Source of the DNA: Farysia itapuensis
Taxonomy: Eukaryota; Basidiomycota; Ustilaginomycetes; Ustilaginales; Ustilaginaceae
Length of the DNA: 64,000 nucleotides
Reading direction: 5' to 3'
NCBI GenBank assembly: GCA_023212645.1
Contig: JALBYC010000003.1
Location: 310,001-374,000 of the forward strand
Shown here piece by piece: positions 48,697-57,332 of this stretch (the first letter of the stretch is position 1; every line of letters begins with the position of its first letter). The notes beneath the pieces were generated by a model. The model worked only from the letters and a program-made list of their open reading frames with translations, ran no database searches and was not told the DNA's origin. A program made the position numbers and the translations under genes.

Positions 48697-50583
48697 CTAT
48701 TGCAGAATTTGCGGCCAGTCTTTGCGTTTCTGCCAGACGCCTTGTGGGCCAAAGCGTGGATTGATGGGGAATTCAAGTCCTGGGTTTGGCGCTGTTCCGA
48801 GCGGAATCACCCAGAGTAGGATGGTAGTGCCCAGTGCTTGCTCAACATTGGTACGCCAGGCTGAACTGCGCACTGGTTGTCCGGACAGAGCAGGTTTCTC
48901 CTGTGATTTTTGCGCAGCATCGACTTTGTGAACGCCGCCAAGCCACCACCTGTTGGCTTCTTTTGTGAGTCTGCCCCACTCGCGATCAAAGTCTCTGATC
49001 ATGTTGCGTTTTGCTTTGATCCCAGCACCGGGGATGGAGGATGTAGGTCGATTGGTCTGCATGCCAAACCACCGGTCAACAAGCACGCGTTCGCGGCTGG
49101 CGACGCGACTGACACCCATGTGTTCAATCGTCGTCATGTTGTGCGCCATCAAATACACGTGCGTGAGCAAAAGGGCGGTTGTGAAGATGCCAAACATGGC
49201 GATGATCGGGAAGAGGGAAATCAGAAAGCCGTCCACCTCCCACGCGGAGGCAGGATTATCGAGTGCAGTCACACCTCGATGGAAGAAGACAGCAGTGGTG
49301 ATGAGCGTATACCACTCGAGCAGCGTGACCCAAAGCACGAAGATAAAGAAGAAGCGTTGATTTTGGGACCCGACGCATCCGCCAACCCAAGGACAGTGGT
49401 GGTCCATTTTGAGCACGCACGTCCCACATCGGCGACAGTGGTGTGCTCGAGGAGGCTTCACGCGTCGACAGCGGTAACAGTACAGTGCAGCAGCAGACAG
49501 CGGAGGCGGATCGTTTTCCGGACGTCGTTGCGGAGGTGCCCACATTCCTGACTGCATCGGCGCGGAAGTTGATCCATCTTGACCTGTGACGGCGGTCTGC
49601 TGAAACGGTTGCGCGTCGCCTTCTCTAGCACCTTCTGCGGCTGCAACTGCTGCAGCACCCATCGAACCGATCGTTCCACCAAGCGTGGGATCCTCGACGT
49701 CGGTAGCGTCAAGAGACGCATGCTGCACGTCGGCATCGCGGAACGTAGAACAGCCGTCGGGACCTGGATTCGCTGGTAATTGCGGCTCGAGAGAGCCTGG
49801 GAAAACTCTCATGCTGTCTGATGAGCTTCTATTACCTACAAATTGCTCGAGATCGGTACTGTATGCTGGATATGGAGCATAAGCAGATGCTGAAGCTATA
49901 ACTTCTGCAGGACCATCTTGACTTTGAGCTGGTATCGGCATGGCTTGCGTACCTTGCTGAATATAAGGCGTTGGTGCCCCAGGTTGTGTAGCATATTGAG
50001 GAGAGTTGACGAAGGGCGGATCTGACTCGGAAACATAGTCTCGGACCAACCCCGGTCCAGCTAAGAGAACGCGGATGTATGACCACATTGACATGAGCCA
50101 GAGAAATACAAACGGTACCAAGAGTCCGATGCCCTCGCTGCGCGTGCCGAGCACTATTCCCTGTGGGTTCTGCTCTATCAAGCGACTACAGAGCCTCCAG
50201 GTGTAGACAATAAACACCCAGAACAGTATGGTGAAGACCAGAGGAACGATGGCCCTCCTAGCCATTACCGAGTCGGGCTCCTCGGTAGCTGCTGTTTGGA
50301 AGCCCTGTCGCTTGGTTTCCATACGCTCGTTGAAGCGCACGATGCTTTGAGTGCATGACTCTGTCGATTTCAGGCATGCTTGTAGACACTCTGGCGGCGG
50401 TGGACGAGCCGGAGCGTTTCGAGTTTCCTGGCGATTTCCGGTTGGATCGCCATTCGCTAAAGTCTGTTCGCGTGGGGCCATCGGATGCTTAGCAGATCCT
50501 TCGACGGTTTCCGAAGCATCGACATGCGTATGAGACGAGTTGGACACGACCGATCCGCTGTGCGGATCTGTATAGGTAGCCAT
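48697..50583 (-). CDS. DHHC-type palmitoyltransferase, 628 aa
   Basis: The DHHC cysteine-rich domain is intact: CYRCRRVKPPRAHHCRRCGT, CVLKMDHHCPWVGGCVGSQN, with the catalytic motif at about residues 394-397. Membrane segments flank it in the usual two-plus-two arrangement (VPLVFTILFWVFIVYTW, LLVPFVFLWLMSMWSYI before; FFFIFVLWVTLLEWYTLITT, LFPIIAMFGIFTTALLLTHV after). DHHC enzymes attach palmitate to cysteines of membrane proteins. The roughly 200-residue Ser/Pro/Gln-rich loop between the second membrane segment and the DHHC domain is longer than usual. The start ATG at 50583 (MATYTDPHSG) was preferred to a longer frame. It is divergent from the 7TM protein gene. Confidence 0.88.
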   Translation of the reverse strand: MATYTDPHSGSVVSNSSHTHVDASETVEGSAKHPMAPREQTLANGDPTGNRQETRNAPARPPPPECLQACLKSTESCTQSIVRFNERMETKRQGFQTAATEEPDSVMARRAIVPLVFTILFWVFIVYTWRLCSRLIEQNPQGIVLGTRSEGIGLLVPFVFLWLMSMWSYIRVLLAGPGLVRDYVSESDPPFVNSPQYATQPGAPTPYIQQGTQAMPIPAQSQDGPAEVIASASAYAPYPAYSTDLEQFVGNRSSSDSMRVFPGSLEPQLPANPGPDGCSTFRDADVQHASLDATDVEDPTLGGTIGSMGAAAVAAAEGAREGDAQPFQQTAVTGQDGSTSAPMQSGMWAPPQRRPENDPPPLSAAALYCYRCRRVKPPRAHHCRRCGTCVLKMDHHCPWVGGCVGSQNQRFFFIFVLWVTLLEWYTLITTAVFFHRGVTALDNPASAWEVDGFLISLFPIIAMFGIFTTALLLTHVYLMAHNMTTIEHMGVSRVASRERVLVDRWFGMQTNRPTSSIPGAGIKAKRNMIRDFDREWGRLTKEANRWWLGGVHKVDAAQKSQEKPALSGQPVRSSAWRTNVEQALGTTILLWVIPLGTAPNPGLEFPINPRFGPQGVWQKRKDWPQILQ

Positions 50584-50877
50584 GCGCTGTGGTAGAGGTG
50601 TAAGCAGGAGAATTAGCAAGGGATCACGGAATAAACACGAGGACAAAAAGTGAGTTGCCTCCACTTCACAAGGATATCGGCCGATAGCGAAACGCCAAGC
50701 ACGAAGCGTGAAGACGGGTGCGCCGGTGCGGGCAAAAATCGAATCAAACGCCGTCTGTCCGACTGGATACCGAATTGGCGGATCGATATGCTAAGCCAGT
50801 ACTCGCTTCACTCCTTCCTCACCCTACACTATGCTGAACTAGTCGCAACATCTTTGTTGGAGAGACTTTAGCACATC

Positions 50878-52248
50878 ATGGCGGGAGTACCGCTTACCGT
50901 CACCGCCATACCGGCTTTCCCTACATTCTTGCCCAACAATGTCTCCTCCTTCCTTCCCCCCATCGTCAGCTCCGATCCACATGGAGGCTTTGGTCCGCCT
51001 GACGATCTCATAGTCGTCTCTGCCAGACGCATCAACTCTATATTGCCTAGTTTGATTACCGCCTCCATGGCTCTCGGCCTGGTCGTGTCAGACTGGAGCA
51101 TCCATTTGCCGTGGGAGTGGCAGTTGCTGCGAACGCGCAAGAAGTGGAAGCTCTCCTACATCGCGTACTTTGCATCTCGAATCGGCGGTCTAGGCTTCTC
51201 AATTGCCGCGTTACTTCACTCCGTCGTCGGAAATGTAGCTGCCGGTCCGGTCGACTTAGGATCAGCACGTTGGGACTATGCCAATTTTGCCTGCCGTGCT
51301 GACAAGATGGCGACCATCATCTTTTCCGTCATTTCAATAGCTGGCAGCTCTGGCATCCTGTTGCTGCGATGCTTGGCCCTGTATCGATTCAACGTCATTG
51401 CCGTCGTATTTCTCGGCACGCTTTGGCTGGCAACACCGGCGCTTTTGATCGTAAATACCGTCAATCTTTCAAGTAGAAGTCGCCGCAACGGGTTGAGCGC
51501 ATGCGACCCAATGCCGCCATCGCTTCACATCAACCCAGTTATCTCGTATATGCCATGGTTCTTCTTACCAATCTTTGATTCGGCAATATTGATCTTGTCG
51601 CTGATCGGCTTGCACCGCGCTTCGCATCGAAGACGCGCCTCTCCGCTGGAGCGCATGTTTCGCAAGGACAACATCGTCTACTACGCCATTGTGTTTTTGT
51701 GCGTCATTCCAATTCCGGTCTGGTATATCGCACAGGGGCGAGATGGCAGGATGATGCCGTATCTCAATCTGTACATTGGTCTTTCGAGCATCCTCTCATG
51801 CCGGCTGTTCATCAATCTCTGGAAGGCAATCGGACGTGAGCTGGCGCTCGCACACACGTTTGACCACCAGACCCGCGAACATCGTCCCGTTCATTTGGCA
51901 AGCATGGAAGGTACATCTGATGACCTGCTTTCCGCTCAGCTCAGCCGTCGAATCACTGGGCTTAGTGACAACGACGTGCCGACAGAACAGAGTGCTACTG
52001 ACGTCGACAGCGCAACTGCCTCCTCCACTGCTGGAGAAAAGGCGAGTGGGCAGACTGCAGAGACGACAGAATACTCTGCAAGGTCTTCGGCTTCGATCCG
52101 AAGTCGCCATGTGCCGCGTTACGCCAGAGTGGTGCCGGAGTGGGCGGATGTCGACCCCGATCTGGCCATCAGCCTTAATGGCGACTACTTTGTCAATACC
52201 CTCGACACTACCTATCCATCAAGAGCGTTGCATTCAACGCCATACTGA
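50878..52248 (+). CDS. Seven-transmembrane-like basidiomycete protein, 456 aa
   Basis: Successive hydrophobic segments (about residues 42-62, 90-115, 140-162, 165-188, 215-238, 262-285, 295-318) give a 7TM-like profile. Short motifs include SDWSIHLPWEWQLLR in the first loop, which recalls the W/E-rich segment of fungal DUF6533-like membrane proteins. The tail (about 330-456) is long, Ser/Thr-rich and presumably cytoplasmic. No pheromone- or sugar-receptor signature was recognised, so it is an orphan. It could be a receptor or a non-signalling membrane protein. The ATG at 50878 is the first in frame and the leader has a CATC context. A TC microsatellite follows the stop codon. Confidence 0.6.
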   Translation: MAGVPLTVTAIPAFPTFLPNNVSSFLPPIVSSDPHGGFGPPDDLIVVSARRINSILPSLITASMALGLVVSDWSIHLPWEWQLLRTRKKWKLSYIAYFASRIGGLGFSIAALLHSVVGNVAAGPVDLGSARWDYANFACRADKMATIIFSVISIAGSSGILLLRCLALYRFNVIAVVFLGTLWLATPALLIVNTVNLSSRSRRNGLSACDPMPPSLHINPVISYMPWFFLPIFDSAILILSLIGLHRASHRRRASPLERMFRKDNIVYYAIVFLCVIPIPVWYIAQGRDGRMMPYLNLYIGLSSILSCRLFINLWKAIGRELALAHTFDHQTREHRPVHLASMEGTSDDLLSAQLSRRITGLSDNDVPTEQSATDVDSATASSTAGEKASGQTAETTEYSARSSASIRSRHVPRYARVVPEWADVDPDLAISLNGDYFVNTLDTTYPSRALHSTPY

Positions 52249-52261
52249 TGTACTTCTCACA

Positions 52262-52287
52262 TCTCTCTCTCTCTCTCTCTCTCTCTC
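52262..52287 (+). repeat. TC microsatellite, 26 bp
   Basis: A TCTCTC run of 13 units lies immediately after the stop codon of the 7TM gene, between convergent genes. Confidence 0.95.
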
Positions 52288-52352
52288 CCGAACGTCTGAC
52301 TTGTATTACTAATTTCCTTTGTCCCAGTTACGTGGTCCGTATATGCATGGTA

Positions 52353-53237
52353 TCAATTGCAATTCTCTTTGGCTATCTTATGGCTGTCTGTGACATATCT
52401 GGCAACGTCGACTAGACTGGTAATGGTCCTTGATGAGACGTAAGCTCGTTCTTCGGGACTGGAATGTGGCTGGTTGGCTTTGGCATATACTTGACTGCTA
52501 GCGACGGCTGGTCTCTGCAGCCACAGGGCTTGGCATCCAGCGTCGGTCGCACCCCAAAAGTCTTCGTGCAGCTGATCACCCACGTACAGGACCTGGTCAC
52601 AAGCTATAGTACCAGCGTCGGAGTTACGCGCAATGGCGCAATGGAAGAAGCGAGCGTCGGGCTTGGCGTATTTTTCCAGATAAGACAGTGTAGCCCCGCC
52701 AACTGTGTCTGGCTGAGGGATGTTGAGGTCTAAATACTCGGACAAACCGAAGGATTTTAGCACGCTGAGGATCCGGGTATCGCTGTTGGTCGCGAGTCCG
52801 ATTCGGACAGAGTTCTGAGCGCTGGAAGGGTGTAACAGACTACGTAGTGCCGGCACGACGTCGTCAAAGAGTGTATAGGCTGCCTTGGTCCCAAACTTTT
52901 CTACCAGGATTTGGGCGAGAATGGCGCCTTTCGCCTCGTAATCGCGGGCGCTCAGCCCTTCGTGTCTTTGTGGCAGAAAAGTACGCCGAATGACTAGATG
53001 CCACCATGCGTCTGGTGATTCGATCTCGCTGGACTCGAGGCCATAGTTGGGGAACTCGATCGAGGTTTCGGTAAACGCCTGTTTGAACGCCGACTTTACG
53101 TTGTCGTCCTTGACCTGCAGTCCCAGCTGCCTGGCTGCGTGAGCGTACTGCAGGTAGGGAGCAGAAGTGGGCCTGACCAGTGTGTCGAACGCATCGAAGA
53201 GGACCAACCGGATCGGAGATGCTCGTGGGAACCGCAT
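52353..53237 (-). CDS. HAD-superfamily hydrolase, HDHD3-like, 294 aa
   Basis: All HAD motifs are present: motif I LVLFDAFDTLVRP, motif II IGLATNSD, motif III Lys in KYAKPDARFFH and motif IV VLYVGDQLHEDFWGATDAG. The alpha-helical cap between motifs I and II has the type C1 length seen in HDHD3/haloacid-dehalogenase-like proteins. Members are usually phosphatases of small metabolites; the substrate here is unknown. The start at 53237 (MRFPRASP) was chosen over a 14-residue longer frame. No targeting signal is seen. It is divergent from the NRPS-like gene. Confidence 0.82.
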   Translation of the reverse strand: MRFPRASPIRLVLFDAFDTLVRPTSAPYLQYAHAARQLGLQVKDDNVKSAFKQAFTETSIEFPNYGLESSEIESPDAWWHLVIRRTFLPQRHEGLSARDYEAKGAILAQILVEKFGTKAAYTLFDDVVPALRSLLHPSSAQNSVRIGLATNSDTRILSVLKSFGLSEYLDLNIPQPDTVGGATLSYLEKYAKPDARFFHCAIARNSDAGTIACDQVLYVGDQLHEDFWGATDAGCQALWLQRPAVASSQVYAKANQPHSSPEERAYVSSRTITSLVDVARYVTDSHKIAKENCN

Positions 53238-53778
53238 CTCCACCGTCGAGCAGAACCAACTCGAACCACCCGTTCTCACACCATTTTATTCAAATCTTGC
53301 GCTCAGATTTGAACAATTTCGCCGAGAAAATCCCGAGCGACGTACTACTTCTCTCGCTCCAACCATCGTTGGCGGCGCAATGCAAGCAAGAAATAGCGTC
53401 AAAGGTTGAGCTCGAAAAAGAGCCGATGAGTCTGCGCAGCGTGAGCGTCACTCACCTGCCTAACGAGCTTATGGCTCTGCGCAAACGAAGACCGTATTCG
53501 CTGCAACCTCGACTCTCGCATTACTGAGCAGCTCGGCTCGCTTAGCAAGTTTTCTCGAAGCTCGCGAGAATGCAGCGATCGAACGGCGATTAGATGGCGA
53601 TTGTGCACCCTGATGCATAGTCCTTCCATCTGCAGACCCTCTACCTTGAGCCATATACCGCCGACCTTCATAGACTTTCCCGACGGATATATAGACGGGC
53701 ACAAACGCCCTGAACTAGCTCGACCCGTCACCCCAGGCACTGTCTACTTGCCGCGACAACAACTTCAGCATCACATCC
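53238..53778. other. Divergent intergenic region with TATA element
   Basis: This is the shared promoter of the HAD hydrolase and the adenylate-forming reductase. A TATATAG at 53688-53694 lies 91 bp before the reductase ATG. No gene was found. Confidence 0.45.
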
Positions 53779-56700
53779 ATGCCGGACATAGCCCATACTT
53801 TGGCCCAAATGGCGGCTTCGGGGCCTGTCTCCTCAATGCGAGCGGTTGACCTGGATCCTTTCAGAGGACGAATGAGTCTCAATGCACTCGTGGATGACCG
53901 CTTTAGTCAAGACAGTCGTCTACCCTATCTGAGCGTTACAGCAACTTTAGACCCCTTTGAGTGGCGTCACTTTTCTTTTGGCGAACTCGACCTGCTTGTC
54001 AAAGCAGCAACAGCCCATTACGCAACTTTGATTCCTCCCAGACGACTTGGCAACACTCTCAAAACAGTGGCCGTCTTTGCTGTAAGCAGCCTGGATCTGT
54101 TCGTCACCGAACTGGCGCTCTTGCGTATGGGTCATGCTGCTGCTCTGTTTTCACCCAATAACTCTGTACCTGCATTGGTACACCTGGTCAAGGCAACCTC
54201 GGCGGATGTCATTCTCTTCAGCTTGGACAAGCAGGCTGCAGTCGAAGAAGCGCATCAAGATTTGCACGAAACCGCCATAGATATCCCCATTTACCCTCAG
54301 TTTTCGGCGCAAAAGGCTGTTGACGCAAACGTACTGTTGAACAATACGGTCCAATCTGATCCGAACCGAACAGAGCTGCCGTATGATGCTCAGGAAGGAG
54401 ACACGGCCATCATACTGCACTCGAGTGGTAGCACCGGTTTCCCAAAGCCTCTGTCATACACGCATGCTGAGTACGTCAACCTCATCGCCGATGACTATCC
54501 GTTTGACGTCATGTGTACTGTCCCTGTATTCCACGGCTATGGCTGCGCTGTTGTCTGGCGTCAAATGTTGCTGCGAAGGCGCATTTATCTCTACTCAGAG
54601 ACGCTGCGCATGGATCTGCTTTCCCCTGCCATTCGAACAAGTAAGGCTACGATCTTGCACGCTGTTCCTTTTACATACAAAGTCATTACTGAAGCCGAAG
54701 GTGGGAGCGAGCTGTTGCGTCGTTTCGATGTCTGCTGCTATAGCGGAGCCCCTTGTCCCGAAGAAGTTGGCGACGGCCTGGTTGCCAACGGCGTCAATCT
54801 TGTCGGTTTCCTGGGCTCCACAGAGGCCGGACACATGATGGAAAGCTTTCGCGACTACGCCACTGACAAAGGCTGGAACGTCTATCGCCCCAGTGTCCGT
54901 TTCGCCCCGCACGTCAAATTTGAGAACACCGGCATCGACGACCAGGGCCCATACGAGATGGTGATTCACCCCGGATGGAAGGCGCTCATCAAGCACAACC
55001 GTCCCGACAATAGCTATGCTTCAGGGGACCTGTTTGAGCTCATCCGAGACCAGAGCGGTACTGCCAAAGGATACGTGTACATTGGTCGAGGAGACGATAC
55101 ACTCATTCACTTCAGCGGCGAGAAAACCAATCCCGTGCCGATGGAGCAGAGATTCCGTTCTTCTCCCCTGTTGCGCGATTGTCTGGTTTTCGGCTCCGCG
55201 CAGACTCACACAGGCGCCCTTATCGTTCCTTATGATGCTGTGTGGCAAAAATATGCCCACTTGCCAGATCACGAACGACAGACAGCTCTCAAGCACGATA
55301 TTCAGGACGTACTCGATGACGTGAACCGCCAAGCGCCTTCGCACTCGCGTCTTGTCCCAGAGATGATCCGCTTTTTGCCGCCCCAGACCGTCTTTCCCAT
55401 CGCCGACAAGGGAAGCGTCAAGCGAGTCGCTGCTAACGCTATCTTTTCGGCAGAGATCGGGCAGGTGTACACCGACTTTGATCTCGGTCTGTCCACCTCT
55501 GACGCGGACAAGCTTGAGATCAACTCTCTCGACCAAGTCACAAACGAGCTGAGGCAGATTCTCGAGAAGTTCCTCGCTCTCGATCGAATTTTGAGGGTTG
55601 ACGAAGATGTAACGAAGCTAGGCGTAGACTCACTCATGGACAGTCAGATCAGATCTAAGATCAACCGCACCTTCAAGCTGAATGGCCTAATGCCCGGAAA
55701 CATAGTCTTCAAGCATCCGACACTTGCCAAACTTGCTCGTGTCGTCTTCGAAGTAAACCAGGCCGAAAGAAACGGCTTAGATAGTCAGACTTCCCAGAAG
55801 GAGCAACAAGACATCGCAATGTCGATGTATCAATCACTTCGATCCCAGTTACTGTCGCGCTCGGCCGTGGCTACTTCCACAAACGCAGATAGAGAGACAG
55901 TCGTTCTGACCGGAGCTACCGGCTCTCTCGGCGCACACATCTTGCACCAACTGAGCTTAAAGAAGACAGTTTCAACCGTCATCTGCCTCAACCGTGCTGG
56001 CAACGATGTAGATGCAGAGAAGCGTACGGAAGCCTCTCTCCGTGAACGACGTCTGCCGTCAGTCGTCGAGCTCGAGCGCTCTCATGGCAGTCTGAAGATC
56101 GTCTCGCTGGCCGCTGACCTAGCTAAGCCATACCTGGGTCTTGACTCGCAGGCATATCAAGAAATTGTATCTGTCGTCACGTCCATTATTCACAATGGTT
56201 GGCCAGTGAACTTCAACATGTCGGTCGAGTCATTTCAAGATGCTCTGGATGGAACGGTGCAGCTCATGAACCTGGCCAGTCAGAGCACGGCCAGTGTCTC
56301 CCCGAGGTTTGTGTTCTCATCCTCGATCTCAGTTGCGCTTCGCAGCACTGATCCAGTGGTGCTGGAAAAGATTGAACACGACCTTTCGAATGTCGCGCAT
56401 ATGGGCTACGCTCAGTCCAAGTGGATCGTCGAACAGCTTTGTGCCGATGCGGGAGAAGTCATTGGCGGAGAAATCGAGACTGTCGTTATGCGTATCGGCC
56501 AGATGGTGGGAGACCGCGCGAACGGCGTGTGGAACGAGAACGAGGCCCCACCACTGATCTTTAAAAGTGCCCAAGTCATCAACTGCCTTCCTGATCTGCA
56601 GGAGTCTCTTTACTGGCTGCCAGTCGACAATGCTGGCTACATCGCGGCGCAGCTGACGTCTATCCCGCTCACATCGCAAGATAGCACTGGTGTGCTGGTG

Positions 56701-57060
56701 CACGTGACAAATGAAGCCGGTATTCCCCACTCTGTGCTCCTGGACACTCTTGCCAAGCCTGAGCTGCTTGGCTCCACGTTCAAGGTGGTACCTTTCACCG
56801 AATGGGTGCATAAGCTCGAGGCTTCGGATCAGAACCCCGCACGCAATCCCACCATCAAGCTCCTGAATCACTTCCGCGATACACTCCACGAGAAAGAGCA
56901 TGGGGACGACTTCAAGGGCACATTTGCAACGGTTCGACTGCAAGAGCTTTTTGCGTCTGCAGGCCTGTCACGCGAGATTAGTGACTGTCTAGCGGCGTAC
57001 AAGCCTGAGTATCTGGTCAAGACTGTAAAAGCATGGAAGGAGTCCGGCTTCCTCTCGTAA
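53779..57060 (+). CDS. NRPS-like adenylate-forming reductase (A-T-R), 1093 aa
   Basis: Three domains are visible in order. The adenylation domain has the core motif HSSGSTGFPKPL near residues 214-223, GFLGSTEAGHMM, YASGDLFEL and GRGDDTLIHFSGEKTNP. The peptidyl carrier domain has the 4'-phosphopantetheine Ser618 in KLGVDSLMDSQI. The reductase domain has the NAD(P)-binding motif LTGATGSLGAHILHQL near residue 710 and the catalytic pair Tyr877/Lys881 in YAQSKW. Such enzymes activate a carboxylic acid, load it on the carrier and release it as aldehyde or alcohol by NAD(P)H reduction. The size and lack of a condensation domain exclude Lys2 aminoadipate reductase and true peptide synthetases. The acid substrate is unknown. 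The gene is intronless and begins MPDIAHTL at 53779; an in-frame ATG lies 57 nt further on. Confidence 0.88.
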   Translation: MPDIAHTLAQMAASGPVSSMRAVDLDPFRGRMSLNALVDDRFSQDSRLPYLSVTATLDPFEWRHFSFGELDLLVKAATAHYATLIPPRRLGNTLKTVAVFAVSSLDLFVTELALLRMGHAAALFSPNNSVPALVHLVKATSADVILFSLDKQAAVEEAHQDLHETAIDIPIYPQFSAQKAVDANVLLNNTVQSDPNRTELPYDAQEGDTAIILHSSGSTGFPKPLSYTHAEYVNLIADDYPFDVMCTVPVFHGYGCAVVWRQMLLRRRIYLYSETLRMDLLSPAIRTSKATILHAVPFTYKVITEAEGGSELLRRFDVCCYSGAPCPEEVGDGLVANGVNLVGFLGSTEAGHMMESFRDYATDKGWNVYRPSVRFAPHVKFENTGIDDQGPYEMVIHPGWKALIKHNRPDNSYASGDLFELIRDQSGTAKGYVYIGRGDDTLIHFSGEKTNPVPMEQRFRSSPLLRDCLVFGSAQTHTGALIVPYDAVWQKYAHLPDHERQTALKHDIQDVLDDVNRQAPSHSRLVPEMIRFLPPQTVFPIADKGSVKRVAANAIFSAEIGQVYTDFDLGLSTSDADKLEINSLDQVTNELRQILEKFLALDRILRVDEDVTKLGVDSLMDSQIRSKINRTFKLNGLMPGNIVFKHPTLAKLARVVFEVNQAERNGLDSQTSQKEQQDIAMSMYQSLRSQLLSRSAVATSTNADRETVVLTGATGSLGAHILHQLSLKKTVSTVICLNRAGNDVDAEKRTEASLRERRLPSVVELERSHGSLKIVSLAADLAKPYLGLDSQAYQEIVSVVTSIIHNGWPVNFNMSVESFQDALDGTVQLMNLASQSTASVSPRFVFSSSISVALRSTDPVVLEKIEHDLSNVAHMGYAQSKWIVEQLCADAGEVIGGEIETVVMRIGQMVGDRANGVWNENEAPPLIFKSAQVINCLPDLQESLYWLPVDNAGYIAAQLTSIPLTSQDSTGVLVHVTNEAGIPHSVLLDTLAKPELLGSTFKVVPFTEWVHKLEASDQNPARNPTIKLLNHFRDTLHEKEHGDDFKGTFATVRLQELFASAGLSREISDCLAAYKPEYLVKTVKAWKESGFLS

Positions 57061-57332
57061 CATCAGACATTTTGCAGCATTATGAAGTTTCGCGCTTGTG
57101 CAAGCACGTGTATGTACTCTTTGTGGTGTAAATTGTGGATACGTGGGTTTTACGGCGCACGATGCCATCAGATCTCCACGGATGTCTGGTCCAGTTTACA
57201 TGAAAGGGGCCCACCACGCAGCTGAAGGGTCATTTGCTGCTTGTGTGGGCTCATATGAGCTGTCCAGACACATAAAAGGCTGAGGGCATCGCCATCCTGC
57301 GCTGAGATCTCACCACATTCTAGTCATCGATC

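Noticed and set aside
53779..57060. Lys2-type aminoadipate reductase
   Set aside because: The protein is too short and lacks the Lys2 N-terminal domain; the A-T-R layout fits the general adenylate-forming reductases.
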